From Chrysogorgia sp. JL179-B06 (Eukaryota; Cnidaria; Anthozoa; Scleralcyonacea; Chrysogorgiidae): a DNA stretch of 64,000 nt. The position numbers were made by a program, and so were the translations under genes. Every line of letters begins with the position of its first letter. Positions within the stretch are counted from its first letter, which is position 1. This document shows, in pieces, positions 24,301 through 32,410 of this stretch. The stretch spans positions 820,001 through 884,000 of the forward strand of contig JAYKKM010000418.1 of assembly GCA_035772405.1 (NCBI GenBank), in the 5' to 3' direction. Below the pieces are notes generated by a model that was not told the DNA's origin, did not search any database, and saw only the letters and a program-made list of their open reading frames with translations.

Positions 24301-25943
24301 TTCTAAAATCCTACAGCAACTTACAATATTTATTTTCAGTTAAACAGTGCGTTGCAAGTTACCAAACAAATCACCTTGTGTAACACTCTTGGTTTGCAAT
24401 ATAATTATTTACAGTTCACATGTCAAACTCGTTAATAATTCATGAGCCGAAAACAAAGGAAATCAGCACCGAGACGGTGGTTTGGATATCGGAGGAAGAA
24501 ATTACATAAACTAAGCCAACTTTCACCTCGATTTTCTCTTAAAATACTGATTTGTTTGAGATGTAATATGAAACACTCGGAAGAGTGTTTCATCAGGATA
24601 TCCAAACACCTCGAAGTTTGTTAGAAAAGCTCGGCTTCGCCTCCATTTTCAACAAACTTCTCGGTGTTTGGATATCTTGATGAAACACTCTTCCTCGTGT
24701 TTCATATAGACCTCTTTCATAATGGCTGCCATTTTAAATATTCTTTAATGTGCATATAAATCAGCCTTTACAACCTCGTCAGGAAGCAAAGATTATTTTG
24801 AATTGTTGACACACAAACGAGGCCATAAAGGCTAATTTAGATGCACATAAAGGAATATTAAAATTGGCCGCCATTATGAAAGAGGTCTATATACGGCAAT
24901 CTGTAATATTTATTTTCAGCTAAACTGTGCGTTGGAAATTTCAAAACAAATCACCTTGTGTAACATGGCCTTTATTCATCTATTTTCTCTAAATTACCTT
25001 AGCTATGGTTATTGTTTTATTAATTTTCTCTTTTGTAGTTCAACTATCATAGCTGACCCAACAGATGATGAAGAAAGTCTAGCAACAGGAATAGTAACAA
25101 TTGTCGTAACATCTGAAGGAAAACTCTGCTCAGTCCATAAACCAGGTCAGTTTTTTTCCTTTGTTTTATTACAAAAAATATTATCAATCGCTTAGGTTAC
25201 AATTGAGTCTGACAGGGTATATCACAATATACATGTAGGGGATACACTTGATAAACCATCAAACAAAACATGAGATGTGTGAAGTTGATCGTCCAGGTTG
25301 TTGTAGTCTTGAGAAAGACTATTGTTGGTGACTGACGTTTCGACGGTCTCAGCGGCGGTCATCTTCTGAAGTTGATCGTCCAGGTTGTTGTAGTCTTGAG
25401 AAAGACTATTGTTGGTGACTGACGTTTCGACGGCCTCAGCGGCAGTCATCACTTGACTCTGAAGATGACCGCCGCTGAGGCCGTCGAAACGTCAGTCACC
25501 AACAACAGTCTTTCTCAAGACTACAACAACCTGGACGATCAACTTCACACATCTAATGATACTCCTAGGTTCAAACCATTTACTTTAAACAAAACATGGT
25601 TGGGAAAAGAACGAACTAAGGAAAAAATAGAAAAACAAATGTTTCTAAATATTTTATTACCTCTGATTAAAAGAGCTACTGAAATATTGTTATTAATTAA
25701 TGACGTATCTTTTCTATGTTACCCTGGAGCAGTGATTACTGTAGAATAACATCATTATCATAATTTATCAGACCTACCTGTATTTTGACTTTTCTCTCTT
25801 CAACCAGATGTTATTTACATTTATTTACAGGAGGGAGTCCATTACCAGCTGAAACCATTGTAGAGCAGTGCACAAATGAAGCGAGAAAGCGAGCAAAATC
25901 TGTTAAAAAACTTATTGATACTGCCTTACAAAAGGATACGTGA
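3349..25943 (+). CDS. EXOSC8: EXOSC8 (exosome component RRP43), 11 exons
   Basis: Coding exons: 3349-3365, 3451-3487, 5058-5121, 13600-13673, 17989-18034, 18766-18871, 21321-21366, 22160-22256, 23559-23679, 25039-25145, 25831-25943 (stop TGA). All introns are GT-AG, all phases join, and the sum is 828 nt, 275 aa (human 276). Landmarks: [18 protein letters not shown] (exons 1-2), VRPDGRD (exon 3), [19 protein letters not shown] (exon 4), [20 protein letters not shown] (exon 6), [10 protein letters not shown] (exon 8), NEET and PVAST (exon 9), [12 protein letters not shown] (exon 10), GGSPLP (exon 11). This is an RNase PH-fold subunit of the nine-subunit ring; in the family RRP43 is catalytically inactive, pairs with RRP46 and helps thread RNA to DIS3/RRP6. 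Exon 1 contributes only 17 coding bases. Introns total about 21.8 kb, mostly transposons. Confidence 0.97.
3807..4308. mobile_element. MITE with TAATACCATGA termini (EXOSC8 intron 2)
   Basis: Ends TAATACCATGA / TCATGGTATTA are inverted copies. Inside are further inverted segments: 'aatttaatcgctaattttcc' near both ends and a GC-rich hairpin around 4209-4262 with a 'gggcttcgccc' loop. No transposase. A relative lies at 47157-47760. The short ORF inside has no recognisable protein. Confidence 0.7.
4356..4480. repeat. degenerate tandem repeat, AAATGGCACCGG type
   Basis: About eight imperfect copies of a 13-17 bp unit around AAAAAATGGCACCGG follow one another. Confidence 0.6.
4490..5057. other. 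EXOSC8 intron 2, no gene seen
   Basis: AT-rich intron sequence with one G-homopolymer run near 4930-4950. Ends in the acceptor of exon 3. Confidence 0.4.
5708..6301. mobile_element. MITE, ACAGGG..AAATAAC ends
   Basis: The left end 'acagggttgcgaaataac' mirrors the right end 'gttattttgtgccctgt'. Just inside both ends are scrambled inverted pieces of 'ggccggtcattttgaccgg' type. About 590 bp, non-coding. Confidence 0.55.
6340..6412 (-). repeat. tRNA-derived SINE remnant
   Basis: On the minus strand 'gtagctcagtcggttatag' is a good RNA polymerase III A box and 'ggttcctagcc' a decayed B box at tRNA-like spacing. Confidence 0.45.
6701..6899. mobile_element. 199-bp MITE with TTAAGGC ends
   Basis: TTAAGGCCCGTTTACACAGG at the left is mirrored by CCTGTGTAAACGAGCCTTAA at the right, followed inward by 'gattttt'/'aaaaatc'. 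TTAA at both ends may be the target duplication. Confidence 0.75.
6910..6985 (-). repeat. tRNA-like SINE head
   Basis: Minus strand reads 'gtagctgaatggttagag' (A box) and 'ggttcgattcc' (canonical B box) and ends GGGACTC. The 5' acceptor strand no longer pairs, so this is not a functional tRNA gene. Same family as 22533-22608. Confidence 0.6.
6990..7650. other. EXOSC8 intron 3 sequence, nothing recognised
   Basis: AT-rich non-coding DNA, short pyrimidine-rich tracts, no convincing ORF or repeat boundary. Confidence 0.35.
7655..8557 (-). mobile_element. LINE fragment (linker and start of RT), dead
   Basis: Minus-strand frames give [15 protein letters not shown] then [14 protein letters not shown], the linker between endonuclease and reverse transcriptase common in arthropod/mollusc/cnidarian LINEs. 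It is followed in another frame by a decayed RT-0-like stretch ([18 protein letters not shown], stop codons after). Several frameshifts. It abuts the larger LINE in the same orientation. Confidence 0.65.
8520..11690 (-). mobile_element. RTE-like LINE, near full length but frameshifted
   Basis: On the minus strand the first part (11685-10700) is an AP-type endonuclease: [39 protein letters not shown] frameshift near 10670 leads to a linker and RT (10600-9615; [42 protein letters not shown]). A second frameshift near 9612 continues RT with [14 protein letters not shown] and the catalytic [11 protein letters not shown] third near 8985 leads to the C-terminal region ([14 protein letters not shown]) with stop at 8520. 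At least three frameshifts make this copy non-autonomous. Its higher GC than the surrounding intron marks it as inserted DNA. Clade assignment (RTE-like) is by motif impression. Confidence 0.85.
11700..12690. other. EXOSC8 intron 3 sequence, nothing firm
   Basis: Just beyond the LINE 5' end, 'actaacctggtatttg' occurs twice (11715-11760), possibly a promoter/monomer remnant of the LINE. The rest has no recognisable gene. Confidence 0.3.
12690..12860 (+). repeat. Penelope-like element terminal repeat with decayed hammerhead
   Basis: CTGACGA (12698-12704), a stem-II-like 'agggcattcgctc', then TAAACGTT (consensus GAAACGTY) and 'acaccaacctttttagatatttgag', a tail also seen at 32330-32400 and 39860-39895. 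The G-to-T change in GAAA should inactivate a ribozyme. Confidence 0.5.
12870..13599. other. EXOSC8 intron 3 end, no gene seen
   Basis: AT-rich non-coding sequence with a C-homopolymer run near 13527-13543, then the acceptor 'cttgtatag' of exon 4. Confidence 0.4.
14530..16745. mobile_element. DNA transposon with ~600-bp terminal inverted repeats
   Basis: The left arm (about 14530-15148) and right arm (about 16152-16745) are inverted copies, nearly identical: both hold 'gtcagcagccctatgacgta', 'caaacaaaatggccgtgcgg' and the 'attgtattgtattatattg' run in mirror image. Each arm carries an ORF starting [17 protein letters not shown] with a [11 protein letters not shown] segment and a donor-like 'gtgagt' after it; I do not recognise it with confidence. 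No transposase between the arms. A second element (15569-16040) is nested in the middle. Confidence 0.75.
15569..16040. mobile_element. nested MITE, TAGGGAGGTTACGAAA ends
   Basis: TAGGGAGGTTACGAAATGAC at the left mirrors GTCGTTTCGTAACCTCCCTA at the right, followed inward by GACG-rich inverted segments. A 61-codon ORF (15742-15927, starting [12 protein letters not shown]) has no recognised relative. Confidence 0.7.
16768..17424. mobile_element. MITE rich in TAGGGTNACCCTA palindromes
   Basis: Ends GGCCCTGTTTATAAGCGCTA / TAGCGCATTATAAACAGGCC are inverted. Both halves hold many copies of 'ctagggtaaccctag' and variants. No transposase. Confidence 0.75.
17425..17988. other. EXOSC8 intron 4 sequence
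   Basis: AT-rich with TA microsatellites (about 17443-17456, 17735-17750) and two copies of 'taatgtctattgtacata'. Ends with the acceptor 'ttgtttcag' of exon 5. Confidence 0.4.
18078..18562. repeat. interspersed repeat with GGGGCCGAAGAGAAA ends
   Basis: 'agggggccgaagagaaat' (18078) is mirrored by 'ttctcttcgtccccgacc' (about 18539-18556), with further inverted 'acccaacc' tracts inside. Fills EXOSC8 intron 5. Confidence 0.5.
18980..19270. other. EXOSC8 intron 6, no gene seen
   Basis: AT-rich intron sequence downstream of the exon 6 donor; a 'atctttatctttaaatcttt' tract borders the LINE 3' end. Confidence 0.3.
19270..20115 (-). mobile_element. LINE C-terminal fragment (CR1/L2-like)
   Basis: Minus-strand frames read [16 protein letters not shown], then [20 protein letters not shown], then [20 protein letters not shown] and [16 protein letters not shown]: the thumb/C-terminal half of a non-LTR reverse transcriptase. 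Frameshifts and stops interrupt it. 5' truncated and antisense to EXOSC8. Confidence 0.75.
20179..20440. mobile_element. MITE, ~260 bp foldback
   Basis: 'tatgctcctttaggaattaa' and 'ttaattcctaaaggagcata' are inverted, followed by inverted 'gggaattgaaactttgagta' copies. Confidence 0.7.
20450..20990 (+). mobile_element. Penelope-like element 3' part (GIY-YIG endonuclease remnant)
   Basis: Plus-strand pieces in shifted frames read [20 protein letters not shown], then WKLKNEG, then [10 protein letters not shown], then [17 protein letters not shown]: the GIY-YIG endonuclease tail of Penelope-like retroelements. It is followed (20851-20990) by 'aaaaaagtagagtgctgcgt' and 'caaagtgaaaaggtggtgaa', the same tail as at 52085-52317. 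Confidence 0.7.
21452..21994. mobile_element. MITE with CTTAGGGGGTGTTTATATGG ends
   Basis: Left CTTAGGGGGTGTTTATATGG, right CCATATATAACACCCCCTAAG. Subterminal 'gagggctagccctac' palindromes recur in both halves. Lies in EXOSC8 intron 7. Confidence 0.75.
22500..22945 (-). repeat. two tandem copies of a tRNA-derived SINE
   Basis: A ~185-bp segment (about 22500-22688) is repeated at about 22764-22943. On the minus strand 22533-22608 is a 76-nt tRNA-like sequence: acceptor strands GAGTCTC/GGGACTC pair over 7 bp, A box 'gtggctcaatggttag', B box 'agttcgattcc', anticodon-loop-like 'ccggcaa'. The second copy has lost part of the T arm. Same family as 6910-6985. Confidence 0.65.
22978..23280. other. 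EXOSC8 intron 8, hairpin and unassigned sequence
   Basis: 'ttttggtcatataataa' and 'ttattatatgaccaaaa' form a short perfect hairpin at about 22970-23007. The rest is unassigned. Confidence 0.4.
23283..23490. repeat. tandem repeat, ~45-60 bp unit
   Basis: Four imperfect copies of a unit with 'gtctcaatacctcagtgata' plus 'aacttgtctgactgttc', immediately before EXOSC8 exon 9. Confidence 0.65.
24430..24715. mobile_element. foldback MITE, 'tttggatatc' family
   Basis: Inverted segments 'tccaaacacc'/'ggtgtttgga' and 'gaaacactc'/'gagtgtttc' with 'aataattcatgag' at one end. Relatives at 37072-37705 and 46365-46680 share these blocks. Confidence 0.55.
24716..24890. mobile_element. 175-bp MITE, ATAGACCTCTTTCAT ends
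   Basis: ATAGACCTCTTTCATAATGG is mirrored by CCATTATGAAAGAGGTCTAT, and 'cctttaca'/'gaggccataaaggc' mirror further in. Confidence 0.75.
25285..25560. repeat. Penelope terminal repeats: inverted hammerhead cluster
   Basis: Two minus-strand copies (about 25284-25361 and 25371-25446) and one plus-strand copy (about 25460-25554) of a unit with 'gccgtcgaaacgtcagtcac' and 'gactacaacaacctggacga'. This is a Penelope-type pseudo-LTR cluster in EXOSC8 intron 10. The ORFs [20 protein letters not shown] across it are a frame of the repeat, not a gene. Confidence 0.6.
25454..25500 (+). ncRNA. hammerhead ribozyme core (Penelope type)
   Basis: CTGAAGA (25459-25465) fits CUGANGA. Stem II is 'gac.gcc' / 'ggc.gtc' around a GCTGA loop with one mismatch. 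GAA (25486-25488) is followed by the palindrome ACGT and C25493. Stem I 'tgact' (before the core) pairs with 'agtca' (after C25493). All catalytic-core nucleotides are present. Confidence 0.6.
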
Positions 25944-25954
25944 CTGATATCAAC

Positions 25955-26310
25955 AAAGAACATCACCAGAAGTCTTCAAGCTTACTAATAGTTTAGCGAA
26001 ATATAAACCATTGGTTGCAGGTCAGAACATTCATTGATACAGCTTTTACATTTATTCAGTTGCTCCATGGAAACACACATCTCTCTCCACAGTAACGACA
26101 ATATTTGCTTTCTTTGGCGAATTATATAACTAAAATGCTTTGTATACCAGAGAATCACCCTCACGCAGGGTAACTTTCATGAATATCCTATATACTTTTC
26201 AAGGGGCAATTATAACTACGGTAATCCTGGATTTACGGTAATAATCTTGTCGAGGTAGTACAATCTATTTGTTTTATCCCCTGGTGAATGAAGTCGCGAA
26301 GCGAGGGTGA
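25955..26310. other. EXOSC8 3' flank, intergenic
   Basis: Probable EXOSC8 3'UTR followed by unassigned sequence. No canonical AATAAA was found close to the stop. Confidence 0.3.
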
Positions 26311-26990
26311 TAATCTCCGGTCGAATATATATATACTGTATATATATATATAACATCTGACCAGAGATTATCACCCTCTTATTGTGCACATTATCACCCT
26401 CTTGTGCAATGACGTCAAGATGTTTCTACATTTTTAGAAAATTAAGAAATTAGAAATAGTAAATTAATTTGGGATCACTATTCCAATGTAAAGATGTTAG
26501 GTGTCACGAAGTGTCGTACTATGTAAAGTTTCAAGTGATTTCGTTCAATAATCCCAAAGATATACTTGATTTTCTAAAAATGTAGAAGCATCTTACGTCT
26601 ATAGGTTATTTCATTTGTATATCACAAAAGTCCAAATACAGTATCTCAAGAATGACGTGAGATATGAAAGAGCTCTAAATTACCATTCCTAATAATTTTG
26701 GAGTGCATTTAAATAAGACAAACTTAATTTTCATTTCATTCACTTTAAAGTAAGAGTTAGATCCCGAGAAGGAGGGCTTTATGCTATATAAAGACCCGAG
26801 CGTCCGAGGGCTTTATATAGCATAAAGCCCGACATTCGAGGGATCTGATTTAGTTCATGATTGAGGAGGTTTTCCAACAAAGTTTTGTCCATTTTATCCA
26901 CATTGGACAAAGATTTCCATAGTTTTTTCCTTCATTTCTTATCTAATTAGTATTCATGGTCTTTATGCTAGATAAAGCCCGCGGTACATC
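26310..26990. repeat. cluster of small foldback repeats
   Basis: A TA microsatellite palindrome (26326-26352), an inverted pair 'gacgtcaagatgtttctaca'/'tgtagaagcatcttacgtc' (26411-26601), and a hairpin 'gggctttatgctatataaag'/'ctttatatagcataaagccc' (26777-26830). Confidence 0.55.
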
Positions 26991-27369
26991 AAAGAAAACC
27001 GACTCGATCTTGAACTAAGAGAGGTTTAGATAGTGTAAGAGGGAGCAGTATGTAATAATACGCATAGCTTTGACATCGGAGCAAAGCCAAGGTGTGTTCA
27101 ATAAGATGAATAAAGATGATCCCCAAATAATTGTACAGTATTAAGTAAGTGTAGCGTAGGTTTCACTTATTATTATTTTGCAATTATTCCAGTGTTTTTT
27201 TGAAATTTTAGATGTAATAGCGCTCCGTCGAGATGACGTCAGCATCGATGTTTGTCCGCTTTTACCCATAATTATTGCGGCCATAACAAAAGAAAATATC
27301 TCATTTGCAATCATTTGTGAGTCGAATTTGGTTTGTTTGTCCGCTTTTTGAGCTATTAATAGCAGCCAG

Positions 27370-28215
27370 ACTCTACGCTATTGATTGTATATGTTGGATC
27401 CAAGACAGATTTTTCTGAATAATAATACCCGAGAATGTAATTTTGCTAACTCTTTTATTATGTGATCATTAATTTTTAGATGTAAATTATTAGTTAAGTT
27501 AATATTTTTTTTCCTGTTAGGGTGAAAAAATATAAATTTATAAAAATCTGGATGTAGAGTTATTAAGTTATTTTTTTTAAGCCACGTAGCAACTTTAGCA
27601 AGTTCAAAATGAGTATTAATAAGAGAGGTTATATTATTGTCACTATAAAACATAGTGTCATCTGTGTCAAGTGTGAAGAATTAAATATGTCATTTATGAA
27701 AACAAGAAAAAATAATGGTCCAAAAAAACTCCACATTTAATGATTTTAGATGTTGATTGAACATTACCGACGTGTATTGGGATCTTTAAATAAGATAACT
27801 TTTAATTCATGAAAGAGCATTACCACGGAAACCATAAAAGGCCAATTTATCAATTAAAATGTCATGGATGACAGTATGAAAAGCCTTTTTGAGGTCAACA
27901 AATACCCCAATAGTCACCATGATTTTCAAAAGCACGGTTGATACCATCAACCAATTCAAATATAGCCATAAATGTCGCATGGTTTTCTCTAAAACCATAT
28001 ATGATTTATAATAGTAAACTTAATAAATTTCTTATGCATCACCTTTTCAAGTATTTGAGAAAAACAAGGAATAATGGAGATTGGTCTAAAGTTGGAAAAA
28101 TCATGGCAATCATTGCTTTTATAAATGGGCAAAACTATGGCAATTTCGAGCTGGTCAGGTACACTACCTTCAATAATCGAGGAGTTGAATATGTGACAGA
28201 ATGGTAGGGCAAGTT
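27370..28215 (-). mobile_element. LINE reverse-transcriptase fragment
   Basis: Minus-strand frames read SVPDQLEIAIVLPIYKSNDC, FSNFRPISIIPCFSQILEKV, GVFVDLKKAFHTVIHDILID (RT core, family FxDLxKAFDTVxH), and after stops ELAKVATWLKKNNLITLHPD. Several frameshifts; dead. Confidence 0.8.
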
Positions 28216-28549
28216 TTGGCCCGTTTTATTGTCTCAACTCCGTATTTCTCTATATTGTTTACTGTTGAAATGGCTACGGTTTTACTGGCTAAAACACCGA
28301 GGACCCCAGTGGCCCTTCTATTCATTTCCTATTCTGTGTTTGGATATATGAAACAAATGAGCGGTATGTGAACGATTTTTTTCAGTAATATTAATATTAT
28401 TAATATAATTATTTCTTGGGCGCTATGGTTAATTTAGTGATTTGTATTTACAATATTATAATTTTTTAGTCTTTTATATTGATAAATTCTCTATTAGTTT
28501 TTAATTTTATTCTATAGTCATTTTGATTGTATTAATATATTCCGCTGTA

Positions 28550-29160
28550 TAGTTAGCTGAAGGATAAGCTTGTGAGCACCTCGTGTCCTAGAATTGTTGT
28601 TTTTTTCCTGCGACGTTTGGTCCAAATGTTCATAAATAAATAAATATTACAAACAGTCATAAAATGTGCTTTCAGCATAGGCCTTTAGCTTTTAATACTA
28701 TTTCATAGTCGTGCTTACAATTGTTTTTTCTGGGTTAACTATTAACCATTCCTTCACTAGTCACTGTACGTCTTACAAAGGAACAATTACATACTTTACA
28801 TACTTTGTTAATCTATACAAACAAAGAACTATATTCAATCAATTATTTTTTAAATCTGCGATAGAATCACCTCAACTCGTTGTTCACTCGGACAAACTAT
28901 GTTCAAGTTCGCGGCAGCTCGAGACTGGAACTTGCTCCCGATGTCAATTGGGAACATTAAAGTTTGCTGTAGTTTTAAAAACTTGATTTTTAAATATTTG
29001 TTAGAAATTGACAATTCTTCACACAATTGTAGTTTATAATATTTTTTAGTCTTTTTTTTAATTCTAATAATTAACTTTTGTAAATACTGTTCACTCGGGT
29101 AAGACCAGCTATTATAGCTGAACGGGTCTTCACAGTTTAAATAAATAATTTATTATTTTT
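28550..29160 (+). mobile_element. LINE 3' ends (two remnants)
   Basis: About 28550-28660 resembles a LINE tail ('ttcataaataaataaata'). About 28860-29140 encodes FKFAAARDWNLLPMSIGNIK in one frame, the C-terminal end of a CR1-like polyprotein, ending in 'aaataaataatttatta'. Confidence 0.55.
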
Positions 29161-29164
29161 ATTA

Positions 29165-30200
29165 TAAAAACTAAATTTATCCTTTCGAGAATTTTGAACT
29201 AACCAGAGCATTGTGATCACTTTATCTGCAGCCGAAACCAGTATTTCTCGATGGGATGTACAATACTCCTCTCCAAGCTTCAGACACATGGCGCGGATAC
29301 CCATCATCCACCACTCCTTTTGTAAATTAATAGTAGTTTCCTTTGAAGAAATATGGGCCCGTCATAGCTACGTTATCTATTTTGACTGTTGTATGTAAGT
29401 ATGAAAGTTGTTGTTGGGATACCAAGAAACTAAAGGTTGGTATTGATATCATTTGCGGAAGTTTAGTAATCGAGTCATCGAATGTTGTGAAATACATTAT
29501 CTTATAGATTTTGTTTTGTACATGTATTTGTATTACGTAGTTATTGGCCTTGATGGGAAATGCCCGATTTTCCTCACGAGAATTCAGCGAAACTCCGAGG
29601 TTTGGAATGAATGTTTGGAATTTGACAAAACCAGAATTATTTAGCTGCTTCGTTTCAGATTACATGTCGGGATTAATAATATGAAGTTGATCGCGAGCGA
29701 AGAGAGGTTTCTAATCTTGACATCACAGCAACTCATGTGATTTTGGCAGATGATCCAGCAGATGATTCGAAAATCGCTTAATTCAAGCAATTGCCGTATA
29801 TCAATGTCTTTAGTATTAAAAGAAATCTTATAGTGAGTGTATTCATTAACGATACTAAAGTTAACGCTTGAACGTTTTATATTACTTCGTAAACGAACAC
29901 GTCTGCGTGAACCTCGGCGTGAATTGACATGATCTACATCTTTTACCAGGAAGATGCGACAATAGCGAAGCGCGCGGTAATGACGTCAGTATGTATGTTT
30001 GTCTGAGTCTATAATTTATTCTTGTTTATTCTTACATTCCCAACAATAGAAAATGGCTATTTAGGAATCCCTTGAGATTCAATTTTGGTTTGTTTGTCTC
30101 AGTTTTGGTTCTATAAATAGCATTAACGCGCTCGCTATTCGGGTTGTAATTCCATGACACGTAGTCACGAAATGTATATGTATATGTATATGTGTGTGTA
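29165..30200. other. intergenic, no gene seen
   Basis: Short ORFs only. 29930-30130 shares 'aatgacgtcagtatgtatgtt'-like and 'ttggtttgtttgtc' blocks with 27230-27350, so a shared interspersed repeat is likely. Confidence 0.35.
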
Positions 30201-30202
30201 TA

Positions 30203-30203
<1 letters not shown>

Positions 30204-30280
<77 letters not shown>
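30204..30280. repeat. (TA)n microsatellite
   Basis: About 76 bp of pure TA preceded by 'tatgtatatgtatatg'. ORFs of alternating Y and I across it are artefacts. Confidence 0.95.
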
Positions 30281-30282
<2 letters not shown>

Positions 30283-30579
30283 CGGGGTGCTTGGGGAGGT
30301 TGCGGGTCTCGTCCTCCACGAAAGCTCAGCGCAGCTTTAGCAAGGTTGCGTACAGAGATAAGACCCTGGGTACGAGGTTGGGTTGCGCCCAACACCATTT
30401 GAGACACTTGTATGTCAAATAAACCTTCGATACTTTTCAAATACATCTCAGTATCCAAGGGCAAGAGCATTAAATTCAATAAGTGCAATATATGTAAATT
30501 AAAAGAATCCGATAGTTGAATCACATCGAAGTAATTAATGAATTCCATTCGTCTCTTATGCGTCGTTTAGCGCCTGCCT

Positions 30580-31230
30580 GAGTAATAGTCGGAAATAACA
30601 AATGTCACTTTAGCAGTACCCAAGACCAAGAGGCTACGTTTAAAGTTCGCCTGAATAGTTTGTAGGACTGCGCCACTCAAGTGACTACCATTGTTTAAAA
30701 GAGCATCAAATTATGTGCAACTGAATGTGTAAATGTGTAAATTGTACATATGTGAATAAATTTTTAAAAAATCGTATAGAATTGCGCCCGAGCAAATAGT
30801 ATTTGTTTGGGCTACTGTGGTAGCCGAGTTTAGGTTTTGCGTCAGGCCTTGCGAAACTGTAAGGCAATGTTGCGCGCTCGATTTTTTCGAGTTCTTTCTT
30901 TTCGACAGCTTTATCTTTGATCGAGTCGAGGTGTTTTCCGACGGTATTGGTGAATTCATGAGTAGTAGTTCTTCTGAGTTAAGGCTGCTTTCCTGCACTG
31001 CTGCATTTTTTCACCCGTACATAAAAGTTGAATATGGTTCAACTATTCAACTTTTTACGTACGTAGGGGTGTAAAAACACGCAGCACTGGTCACTGGACA
31101 TCAGCCTTTAGTGGGAAATTTGCGGTAGCCCGAGAACAAGAGGCCATGTTTAAAGTTCACCTGAATCGTTTGTGGGCTTACGCCATAAAGGGAACTCTAG
31201 AACAGACAGTTGTATAATTATACTTTAAGT
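30580..31230. other. intergenic with a short repeated block
   Basis: 'gaggctacgtttaaagttcgcctgaat' (30631) and a close copy (31140) recur about 500 bp apart, otherwise no gene recognised. Confidence 0.35.
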
Positions 31231-31254
31231 TTTGTCTATAAAGGTGTGTAGGAG

Positions 31255-32335
31255 GTGTAACGTTTCCAGCGCAGGCCCCTTCTCTGACGAAGGACCTCTC
31301 TCTGACGAAGGCCCTCTCTCTTACGAAGGACCTCTCTCTGACGAAGGCCCTCTCTCTTACGAAGGCCAGGCCCTCTCTCTTACGAAGAACCTCTCTCTTA
31401 CGAAGGCCCTCTCTCTTACGAAGAACCTCTCTCTTACGAAGAACCTCTCTCTTACGAAGGCCCTCTCTCTTACGAAGGCCCTCTCTGACGAAGAACCTCT
31501 CTCTTACGAAGGCCCTCTCTCTTACGAAGAACCTCTCTCTTACGAAGAACCTCTCTCTTACGAAGAACCTCTCTCTTACGAAGAACCTCTCTCTTACGAA
31601 GAACCTCTCTCTTACGAAGAACCTCTCTCTTACGAAGAACCTCTCTCTTACGAAGGCCAGGCCCTCTCTCTTACGAAGGCCCTCTCTCTTACGAAGGCCA
31701 GGCCCTCTCTCTTACGAAGAACCTCTCTCTTACGAAGAACCTCTCTCTTACGAAGAACCTCTCTCTTACGAAGGCCCTCTCTGACGAAGGCCATTTGTCT
31801 TACAAAGGCCCTCTATCTGACGAAGGCCCTCTCTCTTACGAAGGCCCTCTCTCTGACGAAGGCCCTCTCTGACGAAGGCCCTCTCTTACGAAGGCCCTCT
31901 CTGACGAAGGCCCTCTCTGACGAAGGACCTCTCTTACGAAGGCCCTCTCTCTGACGAAGGCCCTCTCTCTGACGAAGGCCCTCTCTCTGACGAAGGCCAG
32001 GCCCTCTCTCTTACGAAGGCCCTCTCTCTGATGAAGGCCCTCTCTCTGACGAAGGCCCTCTCTCTGACGAAGGCTCTCTCTCTCTCTGACGAAGGCCCTC
32101 TCTCTGACGAAGGCCCTCTCTCTGACGAAGGCCCTCTCTCTCACGAAGGGCCTCTCTGACAATGGCCTTCTCTCTGACGAAGGCCCTCTCTCTGACGAAG
32201 GCCCTCTCTCTGATGAAGGCCCTCTCTCTGACGAAGGACCTCTCTCTGACGAAGGACCTCTCTCTGACAAAGGCCCTTTCTCTGACGAAGGCACTCTCTC
32301 TGACAAAGGGCCTCTCTCTTACGAATGGCCTTCGC
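31255..32335. repeat. 18-bp minisatellite (CTCTCTGACGAAGGCC type)
   Basis: About 58 units of (G/T)ACGAAGGCCCTCTCTCT and a variant with AAGAAC, mostly 18 bp with some 16- and 23-bp units. Left border 'aacgtttccagcgcaggccc' and right border 'aatggccttcgctaaacaca' resemble the two halves of Penelope hammerhead repeats. The long ORFs on both strands are the repeat read in frame. Confidence 0.9.
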
Positions 32336-32410
32336 TAAACACACCAACCTTTCACAGTTTCCGATTTGTATTTCTACACTACCTGCGCAGAACAATACTT
32401 TTATATGGTT
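32336..32410 (+). repeat. Penelope terminal tail
   Basis: 'acacaccaacctttcacag' and 'gatttgtatttctacactac' match the tails near 12745-12815 and 39860. Confidence 0.5.

Larger units (their letters stand above)
24077..24962. repeat. ~120-bp tandem repeat interrupted by MITEs
   Basis: Units start at about 24081, 24202 and 24322 ('aatatttattttcagctaaa') and a partial fourth copy resumes at 24905-24962. The material between (24430-24890) is inserted. Each unit holds an acceptor-like 'tttattttcag'. Lies in EXOSC8 intron 9, just before exon 10. Confidence 0.7.

Noticed and set aside
25222..25749. ORFs beginning [20 protein letters not shown] as a gene
   Set aside because: They read through inverted Penelope terminal repeats, the same peptide appearing on both strands.
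30032..30548. ORFs with long alternating Y/I runs
   Set aside because: Translations of the (TA)n microsatellite.
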